Shown: positions 33,969 to 42,279 of the stretch, one piece after another
Layout: each line of letters opens with the position of its first letter
How positions within the stretch are numbered: the stretch's first letter is position 1
NCBI GenBank assembly: GCA_031254645.1
Contig: JAIRUA010000015.1
Location: 1-48,150, forward strand
Length of the DNA: 48,150 nt
Direction of reading: 5' to 3'
From: Dysgonamonadaceae bacterium
Lineage (GTDB): Bacteria; Bacteroidota; Bacteroidia; Bacteroidales; Dysgonomonadaceae
Position numbers and translations under genes: made by a program
Notes under the pieces: generated by a model
The model's database searches: none
What the model saw: only the letters and a program-made list of their open reading frames with translations
What the model was told of the DNA's origin: nothing

Positions 33969-36900
33969 ATGAGTAAAACTTTATTCCTCATCATCGCGTT
34001 TACATTCAGTATCGCAAATTTAGCGGCACAACAAAATGAAGACTACGCTTCTTATTGGTCACGAGTAGCCGATTTCGAACAACGTTCATTACCTCGCTCG
34101 GCGGCAGAAGAAATCAATAATATTCTTCGTCAGGCGATTGCCGACAAAAACAGTCCGCAGGTGATAAAGGCTTTAATTCATCAAGCGAAATACGATTTGG
34201 TGATTGATACGCAAAACGATTCCATTATTTTTCGCAACCTCTACGATATGTTGGCGAAAAGCAGCGATGTAGTTGAAAGATCGGTACTGCACTCGATGTT
34301 GGGCGAATTGTATCTGCAATATTACCAGCGAGATAGATGGAATATTGATAGACGAACAGCGTTAAGTGATTTTGTTCCCGAAGATATGAAAGAGTGGACA
34401 AGAAATATCTTTTTCGACAAAGTAGTGGAGCACCTTAACGCTTCGTTGCAATCGCAGGCGGAACTTATAAAAACAGAAGTAGCAGCCTTTGAAGCCGTGA
34501 TAGAGTTACATAGAGATTCGCGACGATTTTCCCCGACAATGTATGACTTTTTGGCGCGGCGGGCGATTCAATTTTTCGCAGAAATAAGCACCGATGAAGA
34601 TTTAAGTCGTACACTGGCAGCGAGAAATATTTCTACCAAATCGCTTTTCGCACCTGCAAAAGAATTTGTAACGCTTGCATTCAATCCGCAACCAACCGAA
34701 TATAATTTGTGGTTGTGGGAAGCGTATCGGCAGTACCTTTCTTCGTTGCTAAGTCGAGAAATGGATAAATCGGTGGTACTCGTTGAGTTGGAAAAACTTA
34801 GTCGTCTTCGTTGGCAACAGCCCAATGAATACGAGAGAAGTGCGCGCCCTCTATTGGATACAATGCTGAAACAGTGGGAAAATCGGGCATTCAGCGTGGA
34901 AATTATTGATAGAATAGCCGATTTTTATCAAGATGAAATCAGGCAAATTTCCGACCAGAATATACAAAGGGGAAAAATACGAGGATATTACGAATATTTG
35001 CAAGAAATTATCCATAGATTTCCCGATTATGAGCGAATTGGATTAATCGAAAACCGAATTTTGCAACTCACTCAATCCGAACTGTCAATTTCGGGTAACG
35101 CCACTTTTCCCATAAACGGAAAACAGGAACTAACGATAACTTATAAAAATGTTGATTCGCTCAATGCCAGATTATACAGAAAAAACAGTTTGTTTAGTCG
35201 CGAGCAATCAGACGATTACACATTTGTAAAAAATATTTCCATTCCGCTGTCGCAGGCTCCAAAATATTGGCAAAGCGACACCACGTTTTCGCTCAACATA
35301 AATGAATATGGCGCGTACAGGCTTTCTTTTGAAACATTGCCCGAAATGACCTCTGTGTGGGTGGGAGAAAATGAATGGGAGAGACGAAGGGATTATTTTT
35401 TCGTAGTGTCTGATTTAACGGTTTTTTCCCGCTTATCGGCTGAAAATGTATACGATTATTTTGTGGTAAACCGTGTAACAGGCGAGCCGATAAATAATGC
35501 ACAGGTAAATATTTATCGTACGCAGAGAGATTGGTGGGAAAATAACGTTGATACCCTATTGGTAGCATCTAACACCACCAATGAAATAGGACTTGTCCAA
35601 ATGAATATCACACCCGACACAAGAAACTTCAACTATTTCTATCACGCTGTGACAGGCAATGATTCAAGTTCGCGGTTTGAACATTTATCGTTTGGCAATT
35701 TTCACAGAGAGAACTTTCCCGGAGATTACAGAGAAATACAGCTATTTACCGATCGAAGTATCTATCGACCCGGGCAAATTGTTTATTTCAAAGCAGTTTT
35801 AACGGACGCATTAAATGAAAAATCAATACTTGTTCCAAACAGACCGATAGAATTTTCTTTAATTGATGCCAATGGACAAGAAATTAGCGAACAAACACTT
35901 ACTACCAACGAGTTTGGCTCTGCTTCAGGCGAATTTGTGCTTCCACATAATCTTTTGTCGGGATATTTTAGCATTGATACTTATTATGGTGAGATAAATT
36001 TCCGCGTAGAAGAATACAAACGCCCCACATTTGAAATAACATTCGATAAAATTGAGGAAACATACCGATTTGGGGAAGAAATTGTGTTGAGAGGTAAAGC
36101 CGAAACTTTTTCGGGTATTCAACTGCAAAATGCAGAGATCGATTATCGCATCATGCGCCAACAAGCGTGGTGGGGACGTTGGGGAAGTTCGCCCGAACAT
36201 TTCGCTCAAGAAACAATTACCACCGATGAAAACGGCAATTTTGAAATCCGTTTTACACCCGAAAAACCTGATGCAGGCAGATTTGCACGCAGTATTTACA
36301 CTTTTGCCGTAGAGGTTGTTATCACAAGTGCAAGCGGCGAAACGCAAACAGGAAATTACAGCATTACCGTTGGCGATATTTCGATGATACTCAATGTGGA
36401 TATACCTAATCGTTGGGAAAAAAGCAGCGATGCGAAAATTACAATTTTTGCCCGAAATCTCGATGGAAATGATATTTCGGCACAAGGAACTTGGCAAATT
36501 TTCTCATTGCACGAAAACGACAGCATCAACCGCCGAGTAGCGCGAGGAAATTTCGCAACAGGCGAACAAAGCGACTTGAAAAACCGATTGAGAAGGCTCG
36601 CTTCGGGAAAATACAGAATACAATTGCAATCGACAGACGACAGAGGAAACGATATTGAAGCAGAGCAAGATTTTATACTTTTCTCGTTTTCAGATGCTCG
36701 TCCGCCGATAAAAACCAACGAATGGTTTGTGCAAAAAAGCACCATATTCGGCGAAAACCGAAACGCTGAAATCATTTTTGGCGCATCGGAAAAAGTGCAC
36801 GTGTTGTATGAATTATGGCGGGGAGATACGCTGTTGGAACGTGAATGGATTACGCTGAATAACGAAAATCGCCTCTTTTCTTTCTCGCAAAAACCGGAAT

Positions 36901-39900
36901 ACAAAAACGGCGTAACATTGATGCTAAGGTATATAAAAGATGAGCAGTTTTATTCACATTCCGTGAATTTGGTGCAAGAACGAGAGGTGCGAGGACTGAA
37001 CGTAAGATTAGATGTTTTCCGCGATAAAATTCGTCCCGGCACAGAGGAGGAATGGCGCATATCGGTAAGAGACAAAGACGGAAATCCCGCATTGGCAGAA
37101 GTTTTGGCTTCGATGTACGATATGTCGTTAGATAATATTTTTAGATACGATGCTTGGCATTTTAGCTTGCCTTCTTTTGGCTATCAGACTTCGCAAAGAG
37201 GATTGCAGCGCGATAACTCATTTAATTCGCAATGGATTAGGGGTAATTTTAATAATCCGTCGCGAGGAGCGCGTAGTTTTGAATTTGACCGTTTTTATTG
37301 GTTTAATTTCTCTTTTTCGCGTGGCGGAAGAATGTGGTTTTCGAGTAGAACAGGAACACCACCACCGGTGGTAGAAGCAGAAGATGCTGAAATGTTAGAC
37401 GAAGTAGTAGTTACAGCTTATGGAGTACAGAGAAGCGTGGCGGTAGCAGGGAGCGTTACATCGGTAGCAGCACCGAATATGGTAGCAATGGAGATGAATG
37501 ATGAAGCTCTCGAAGAAATGGTAGTTATGGCTTATTCCGCAGCAAGCGTAGCTGTAGAAGAGAATGTTTCAAGTGAAACAGCCTCTGCTCCCCAAATTCG
37601 CCGCAATTTTTCTGAAACCGCCTTTTTCTACCCCCAACTCCGCACAAATTCTAATGGCGAAACGCAAATTGCCTTTACCGTTCCCGAAAGCAACACCCGA
37701 TGGCGTTTTCGCGTATTGGCGCACGATAAAAATCTCAACATCGGACAAACCGAAGCCATTACCGTTTCGCAAAAAGAACTGATGGTTACGCTCAATATGC
37801 CGCGCTTTTTACGTCAAGGTGACCGCGCGAGCATTGCCACAAAGATTTCTAATCTTTCCGATGAAATGATTAGTGGAAATGTGAGAATCGAGTTTATCAA
37901 TCCTGTTACAGAGGAAATGATAAATAGTATTTCGGTTGAAAATCAAGTGCAATCGTTTTCACTTGCACAAAACGCTTCGTCAGATGCCGCGTGGACATTT
38001 GACGTACCGACCGATATTGACCTTATTGGCGTTCGCATTATTGCAGAAAGCGAATTGTTTAGCGACGGCGAACAACACGCGCTTGTGGTGCTTCCCAACC
38101 GAATGATGGTTACCGAAAGTATGCGAATGGACGTAAACGGCAATCAAACAAAATCGTTTGAAATGGGTCGATTAACCGGAAACGCATCGCCTACGGCGGA
38201 AAACTATCGCCTTACGCTCGAATTTTCGTCCAATCCTGCGTGGTATGCCGTGCAAGCGTTGCCCGTATTGAGTACGCCTACAAATGAAAGCGCCACCGCG
38301 TGGTTTGCTTCCTATTATACAAACACAATCGGCGCACACATCGGCAAGGCTTACCCGAAAGTACGCGCAATGATTGATGCGTGGCAAGCACAAGGCGGAA
38401 CAAGCGAAACGTTGTTATCGAATCTCGAAGAAAACCAAGAATTAAAAGCTGTGTTGCTCGAAGAGACACCTTGGGTGCTCGACGCGAAAAACGAATCGGA
38501 ACAGAAACAAAAACTTGCGTTATTGTTCGATATCAATCGCAGTCAAAACTTGACGAATACCGCCATTCAAAAACTGCAAGAGTTACAAACGGCGGAAGGC
38601 GGTTGGAGTTGGTTTAATGGATTTCGTCCAAGCGTGAGTATCACCCATTATATACTTTACGGTTTTAGTCAGTTGCAAGAGTTGGAAGTTACAACGTTTA
38701 GTAGCGATATTCGCAGAATGAAATCGAACGCCGTCAGGTATATTGATAGAATGGCAGTTGAGCGTTTTGAATCGCTGAAAAGATATAATCCCGATTGGCG
38801 CAATATCAGAACAATTTCTACATTCGATTTGGAATATCTCTATGTTCGTTCTGCCTATTCGGAAATTGAGTTGAGCGAAAATGTGAAGGAAATGATTGAT
38901 TTTTACACGTCTGTCATCACGAGAAATTGGACACTGTACGATTTATATCATCGTTCGCTTATCGCTATTCTGATGCAGAGAAGCGGAAACCAACGAGTGA
39001 TGAACGATATTTTGAGGTCGTTTCGCGAACACGCCACCGTTTCCGATGAGTTGGGAATGTTCTGGGCGAATAATCGTGCGCACGTATTTATGTCGCAATC
39101 GGCTGTTTCGGTACACACGTTTATTATGAAAGCGTTTCGTCTCGGCGGAGCCACTTCAGCAGAAATGGACAATATGAAACGTTGGCTTTTGAAACAAAAA
39201 CAGACGCAAATTTGGGAATCTACGCACGCCACGCTCGATGCCGTTTATACGCTGTTGAGCATTGGAACAGATTGGTTTTCAACGGAAGGAACAACAACGA
39301 TTACGCTCGGTGGTCAAACTGTAGAGCCGTCGAAAACGGAATTGGGAACAGGTTATTTCAAAGAATCGTGGATTCGTTCCGAAATCCGTCCCGAAATGGG
39401 CAATGTTCAAGTAGTTCACAGCGGGAATGCGCCTGCGTGGGGTGCGCTCTACTTGCAGTATTTTGAGGAATTGGATAAAATCGAAGGCGTAAATGCTTCG
39501 CTTGATGTGGAAAAATTGCTTTTCGTGGAACAAATCGATGCGTCGGGCAGAAGACTTCTGAGCATCACCGAAAATAATCCGCTCACGGTAGGCGATAAAG
39601 TGATTGTGCGCCTAACCGTTCGTGCCGATCGCGATTTCGAATTTGTGCATTTGCGCGATATGCGAGCTGCTGCTTTTGAACCTGTGGAACAAATTTCGGG
39701 TATGCGTTGGCAAAATAACGTGCGGTTTTATCAAACATCAAGAGATGCAAGTACGAATTTCTATTTCGATGTCTTGCCGCGTGGCACGTATGTGTTTGAA
39801 TATTCGGTATTTGTCAATCGAACGGGAAGTTACTCCAATGGCATTACCACTATTCAATGTATGTATGCGCCGGAATTTACATCGCATACGAGCGGAATTA

Positions 39901-39917
39901 GAATTAATGTTAAATAG
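33969..39917 (+). CDS. Alpha-2-macroglobulin family protein
   Basis: A 1982-residue exported protein (signal peptide to about residue 20, ANLAAQ). Bacterial alpha-2-macroglobulins are protease traps in the periplasm or on the outer membrane. N-terminal helical repeats are followed by MG domains: the MG2-like region near residue 590 has FTDRSIYRPGQIVYFKAVLTD. The central A2M domain begins at about residue 1215 (FYPQLRTNSNGETQIAFTVPESNTRWRF). The terpenoid-cyclase-like domain carries LQTAEGGWSWFNGFRP. The thioester motif CxEQ is absent (PTNESATAWF at 1437-1446), so it cannot form a covalent thioester link. Just before the A2M domain, in the bait-region position, residues 1144-1155 read DEVVVTAYGVQR, resembling SusC plugs. 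No lipobox is seen. It stands alone, with the DUF1573 gene 74 bases downstream. Confidence 0.93.
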   Translation: MSKTLFLIIAFTFSIANLAAQQNEDYASYWSRVADFEQRSLPRSAAEEINNILRQAIADKNSPQVIKALIHQAKYDLVIDTQNDSIIFRNLYDMLAKSSDVVERSVLHSMLGELYLQYYQRDRWNIDRRTALSDFVPEDMKEWTRNIFFDKVVEHLNASLQSQAELIKTEVAAFEAVIELHRDSRRFSPTMYDFLARRAIQFFAEISTDEDLSRTLAARNISTKSLFAPAKEFVTLAFNPQPTEYNLWLWEAYRQYLSSLLSREMDKSVVLVELEKLSRLRWQQPNEYERSARPLLDTMLKQWENRAFSVEIIDRIADFYQDEIRQISDQNIQRGKIRGYYEYLQEIIHRFPDYERIGLIENRILQLTQSELSISGNATFPINGKQELTITYKNVDSLNARLYRKNSLFSREQSDDYTFVKNISIPLSQAPKYWQSDTTFSLNINEYGAYRLSFETLPEMTSVWVGENEWERRRDYFFVVSDLTVFSRLSAENVYDYFVVNRVTGEPINNAQVNIYRTQRDWWENNVDTLLVASNTTNEIGLVQMNITPDTRNFNYFYHAVTGNDSSSRFEHLSFGNFHRENFPGDYREIQLFTDRSIYRPGQIVYFKAVLTDALNEKSILVPNRPIEFSLIDANGQEISEQTLTTNEFGSASGEFVLPHNLLSGYFSIDTYYGEINFRVEEYKRPTFEITFDKIEETYRFGEEIVLRGKAETFSGIQLQNAEIDYRIMRQQAWWGRWGSSPEHFAQETITTDENGNFEIRFTPEKPDAGRFARSIYTFAVEVVITSASGETQTGNYSITVGDISMILNVDIPNRWEKSSDAKITIFARNLDGNDISAQGTWQIFSLHENDSINRRVARGNFATGEQSDLKNRLRRLASGKYRIQLQSTDDRGNDIEAEQDFILFSFSDARPPIKTNEWFVQKSTIFGENRNAEIIFGASEKVHVLYELWRGDTLLEREWITLNNENRLFSFSQKPEYKNGVTLMLRYIKDEQFYSHSVNLVQEREVRGLNVRLDVFRDKIRPGTEEEWRISVRDKDGNPALAEVLASMYDMSLDNIFRYDAWHFSLPSFGYQTSQRGLQRDNSFNSQWIRGNFNNPSRGARSFEFDRFYWFNFSFSRGGRMWFSSRTGTPPPVVEAEDAEMLDEVVVTAYGVQRSVAVAGSVTSVAAPNMVAMEMNDEALEEMVVMAYSAASVAVEENVSSETASAPQIRRNFSETAFFYPQLRTNSNGETQIAFTVPESNTRWRFRVLAHDKNLNIGQTEAITVSQKELMVTLNMPRFLRQGDRASIATKISNLSDEMISGNVRIEFINPVTEEMINSISVENQVQSFSLAQNASSDAAWTFDVPTDIDLIGVRIIAESELFSDGEQHALVVLPNRMMVTESMRMDVNGNQTKSFEMGRLTGNASPTAENYRLTLEFSSNPAWYAVQALPVLSTPTNESATAWFASYYTNTIGAHIGKAYPKVRAMIDAWQAQGGTSETLLSNLEENQELKAVLLEETPWVLDAKNESEQKQKLALLFDINRSQNLTNTAIQKLQELQTAEGGWSWFNGFRPSVSITHYILYGFSQLQELEVTTFSSDIRRMKSNAVRYIDRMAVERFESLKRYNPDWRNIRTISTFDLEYLYVRSAYSEIELSENVKEMIDFYTSVITRNWTLYDLYHRSLIAILMQRSGNQRVMNDILRSFREHATVSDELGMFWANNRAHVFMSQSAVSVHTFIMKAFRLGGATSAEMDNMKRWLLKQKQTQIWESTHATLDAVYTLLSIGTDWFSTEGTTTITLGGQTVEPSKTELGTGYFKESWIRSEIRPEMGNVQVVHSGNAPAWGALYLQYFEELDKIEGVNASLDVEKLLFVEQIDASGRRLLSITENNPLTVGDKVIVRLTVRADRDFEFVHLRDMRAAAFEPVEQISGMRWQNNVRFYQTSRDASTNFYFDVLPRGTYVFEYSVFVNRTGSYSNGITTIQCMYAPEFTSHTSGIRINVK

Positions 39918-39941
39918 ACGGTTTTTGTTAAACGAAAGACG

Positions 39942-39949
39942 TAATTTTG
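39942..39949 (+). promoter_or_regulatory. -7 box of the DUF1573 gene
   Basis: TAATTTTG is a perfect consensus match 42 bases before the ATG at 39992. The nearest TTTG upstream is only 14 bp away, so the -33 box is unclear. Confidence 0.45.
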
Positions 39950-39991
39950 TGTCAAACTAAAGAAAGTATAAAGTAAAACATCAACATTACA

Positions 39992-40390
39992 ATGAGAAAG
40001 ATAACAATAATTCTACTTTGTAGCGTGCTTTTAGGAGGATTTCTTTACGCTCAAAACAGAACAAATGGTCCTGCTGTGTCATTCAATAGAGCCGAACACA
40101 ATTTTGGAACAATTAGGGAAGAGATTGGTACAATTGCCACTCAATTTGAATTTACCAACACCGGAACAACGCCGATTCTTATTCAGCGTGTATCAGCTTC
40201 TTGCGGTTGTACTACGCCCACATATCCTCGTGAGCCGATTTTACCCGGGCAAACAGGTAAAATATCAGTAGAGTACCACACAACCGGTCGTCCCGGATCG
40301 TTCAACAGACCGGTAACGGTTTTCACCAATGTACCTGATACTGTGTTTACGCTGCACATCAGAGGCAACGTTACGCCGAGACAACAATAA
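39992..40390 (+). CDS. DUF1573 (ASPM/SPD-2-like Ig) exported protein
   Basis: 132 residues: signal peptide (about 1-20, FLYAQ) and one DUF1573 beta-sandwich. The family pattern is clear: FNRAEHNFGTIREE, FEFTNTGTTPILIQ, VSASCGCTTPTYP and PILPGQTGKISVEYHT. The CGC pair is conserved in the family. The cellular role is not known; many Bacteroidota carry several copies. A very stable terminator follows after 28 bases. Confidence 0.9.
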   Translation: MRKITIILLCSVLLGGFLYAQNRTNGPAVSFNRAEHNFGTIREEIGTIATQFEFTNTGTTPILIQRVSASCGCTTPTYPREPILPGQTGKISVEYHTTGRPGSFNRPVTVFTNVPDTVFTLHIRGNVTPRQQ

Positions 40391-40410
40391 TAGAAATAAA
40401 GCAGATAAAT

Positions 40411-40441
40411 TTTGTCATAAAAACCGAATGAAGTATCTTTG
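40411..40441 (+). promoter_or_regulatory. Promoter of the FISUMP lipoprotein gene, nested in a terminator
   Basis: -33 TTTG (40411-40414) and -7 TATCTTTG (40434-40441), exactly 19 bp apart, 55 bases before the ATG at 40497. The -7 box covers the top of the left arm and the loop of the terminator at 40419-40463. Confidence 0.7.
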
Positions 40442-40463
40442 TGGAATACTTCATTCGGTTTTT
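40419..40463 (+). terminator. Perfect 18-bp terminator hairpin after the DUF1573 gene
   Basis: AAAAACCGAATGAAGTAT and ATACTTCATTCGGTTTTT pair without mismatch around a nine-base loop; the right arm runs into TTTTTTG. It would also work on the minus strand. Confidence 0.85.
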
Positions 40464-40496
40464 TGTGTTTGAATGTAAAAAACAAAATCAACAACA

Positions 40497-41120
40497 ATGA
40501 GAAAATTATTATTTTTTGCCATCGCTCTCTTACTTGTGGCTTGCTCCAAAGAAGAAATTATCAATAATCTGCCTGCGTCTGATGAAGGAGTGGTTATTAA
40601 CGGTGTTCGTTGGGCAACTCGTAATGTAGCTGCGCCCAACACATTTGCCGAAAATCCCGAAGACGCAGGAATGTTTTTCCAGTGGAATCGCAAAACAGGG
40701 TGGGTTAACAACGGCTCATTGATAAACTCCGACGATGATACCGATAACAATTGGATAGGTTCTAATCCCTCAGGTACAGATTGGGTGTCGGGAAACAACC
40801 CATGTCCCGAAGGTTGGCGCGTACCGACGCAGGCAGAATTGATGTCGCTTCGAGATACAGGTAATAGTTGGGGTACAAGAAATGGTGTCAGAGGTCGCTT
40901 GTTTGGTACCGGGTCTAACAGAATCTTTCTTCCTGCTGCGGGTTGGCTTAGTAACGGCAGTCGTGGTGCGCTCTATAACGAAGGTGCGCTTGGTTTTTAT
41001 TGGAGCAGGACAGTCAGCGGTAATAACCAGGCACGCAACTTGACTTTTAGCAACAACCTTGCAGGTATGCGCAGCAATGCTCGCGCTGATGGTTACAGTA
41101 TTCGATGCGTTGCAGAATAA
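40497..41120 (+). CDS. FISUMP-domain lipoprotein
   Basis: 207 residues. Lipobox LLLVAC (C16) is followed by SKEE, an acidic stretch like a surface-export signal. One Fibrobacter succinogenes major paralogous (FISUMP) domain fills the protein: GVRWATRNVAAPNTFAENP, FFQWNRKTGW, CPEGWRVPTQAELMSL, IFLPAAGW, YWSRTVSGN and the terminal GYSIRCVAE. It is a short paralogue of the C-terminal module of the adhesin at 1-2539, suggesting a cell-surface role, possibly adhesion. It has its own consensus promoter, and a palindrome separates it from meaB. Confidence 0.88.
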   Translation: MRKLLFFAIALLLVACSKEEIINNLPASDEGVVINGVRWATRNVAAPNTFAENPEDAGMFFQWNRKTGWVNNGSLINSDDDTDNNWIGSNPSGTDWVSGNNPCPEGWRVPTQAELMSLRDTGNSWGTRNGVRGRLFGTGSNRIFLPAAGWLSNGSRGALYNEGALGFYWSRTVSGNNQARNLTFSNNLAGMRSNARADGYSIRCVAE

Positions 41121-41121
41121 A

Positions 41122-41193
41122 ATTTACGATTTACAATTTTAGATTTACGATTTCAGGCGATAAATCTAAAATCGTAAATCTAAAATCGTAAAT
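41122..41193. repeat. Iterated palindrome of ATTTACGATTTT units upstream of meaB
   Basis: The left arm (from 41122) and right arm (41161-41193) are built of ATTTACGAT and TAAATCTAAAATCG units in opposite orientation. They pair in more than one register, with a spacer near 41148-41160. It ends seven bases before the meaB ATG, so a folded leader would cover the ribosome-binding region. Confidence 0.6.
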
Positions 41194-41199
41194 AAAATA

Positions 41200-42279
41200 A
41201 TGAATCACCCCGAAAATAATCCCCAATACACCGGACTAAATGTAAACAAAGGTGTAATGCAACCGCCGAGTGTAAACCCGTATCTGCATTTGACGCGACG
41301 AAAAACGTATTCTGTGCAAGAATATGTAGATGAAATTCTTGCCGGAAATATAACTGTTTTAAGTCAAGCGGTTACGTTGGTTGAAAGTTCTCGAACCGAA
41401 CATCAAGAAATGGCACAGGCAATCATCGAAAAATGTTTGCCGTATTCCGGAGAATCCGTCCGCGTAGGTATTACAGGTGTGCCGGGCGCAGGAAAAAGCA
41501 CGTCGATTGATGCTTTCGGAATGCACTTGTTGGGCGAAGGGCATCGGTTGGCAGTGTTGGCAATAGATCCATCGAGCGAACGCACCAAAGGCAGTATTCT
41601 CGGCGATAAAACCCGAATGGAAAAACTGTCAGTCGAAAAAAATGCGTTTATCCGTCCTTCGCCTTCGGCGGGATCTTTGGGTGGCGTGGCACGTAAAACG
41701 CGAGAAACCATTGTGTTGTGCGAAGCGGCAGGATTCGATTATGTATTTGTGGAAACTGTTGGGGTAGGGCAGTCAGAAACAGCAGTACATTCAATGGTCG
41801 ATTTTTTCCTGCTGATACAACTTGCCGGGACGGGCGACGAATTACAAGGTATTAAACGCGGTATTATGGAAATGGCAGACGGTATCGTTATCAACAAAGC
41901 CGACGGTGATAATATCGATAAAGCGAATATGGCGAAACGACACTTTGCCAACGCCCTGCACCTTTTCCCTCTGCCCGAATCGGGGTGGTCTCCCGAAGTG
42001 CTCACATATTCAGGGCATTACGCACTGCGAATTGACGAAGTATGGGATATGATACATCGATACATCAACTTTGTGAAAGCAAACGGCTATTTCGACCGAA
42101 AACGCAACGAACAATCCAAATATTGGATGTACGAAACAATCAATGAACGATTGAAAAACGATTTCTACCACAACCCCAATATCGAAAAAATGTTACCGAT
42201 ACTCGAAAAAGAAGTGCTTTTGGCAAAGAAAAGCTCGTTTATTGGGGCGAAGGAAGCGTTGGAAGCGTATTATTCTTAA
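41200..42279 (+). CDS. meaB: Methylmalonyl-CoA mutase-associated GTPase MeaB
   Basis: G3E-family P-loop GTPase that protects and loads methylmalonyl-CoA mutase with adenosylcobalamin. It has 359 residues. Walker A G93-S100 (GVPGAGKS), the DPSS and GSILGDKTRM switch segments, VETVGVGQSE, and NKADGDN as the base-recognition motif are all seen. The N-terminal helical arm and C-terminal dimerisation helix are full length. The mutase genes are not in the window. Its stop overlaps by three to four bases with the convergent stop of the PLP enzyme, leaving no room for a terminator between them. Confidence 0.95.
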   Translation: MNHPENNPQYTGLNVNKGVMQPPSVNPYLHLTRRKTYSVQEYVDEILAGNITVLSQAVTLVESSRTEHQEMAQAIIEKCLPYSGESVRVGITGVPGAGKSTSIDAFGMHLLGEGHRLAVLAIDPSSERTKGSILGDKTRMEKLSVEKNAFIRPSPSAGSLGGVARKTRETIVLCEAAGFDYVFVETVGVGQSETAVHSMVDFFLLIQLAGTGDELQGIKRGIMEMADGIVINKADGDNIDKANMAKRHFANALHLFPLPESGWSPEVLTYSGHYALRIDEVWDMIHRYINFVKANGYFDRKRNEQSKYWMYETINERLKNDFYHNPNIEKMLPILEKEVLLAKKSSFIGAKEALEAYYS

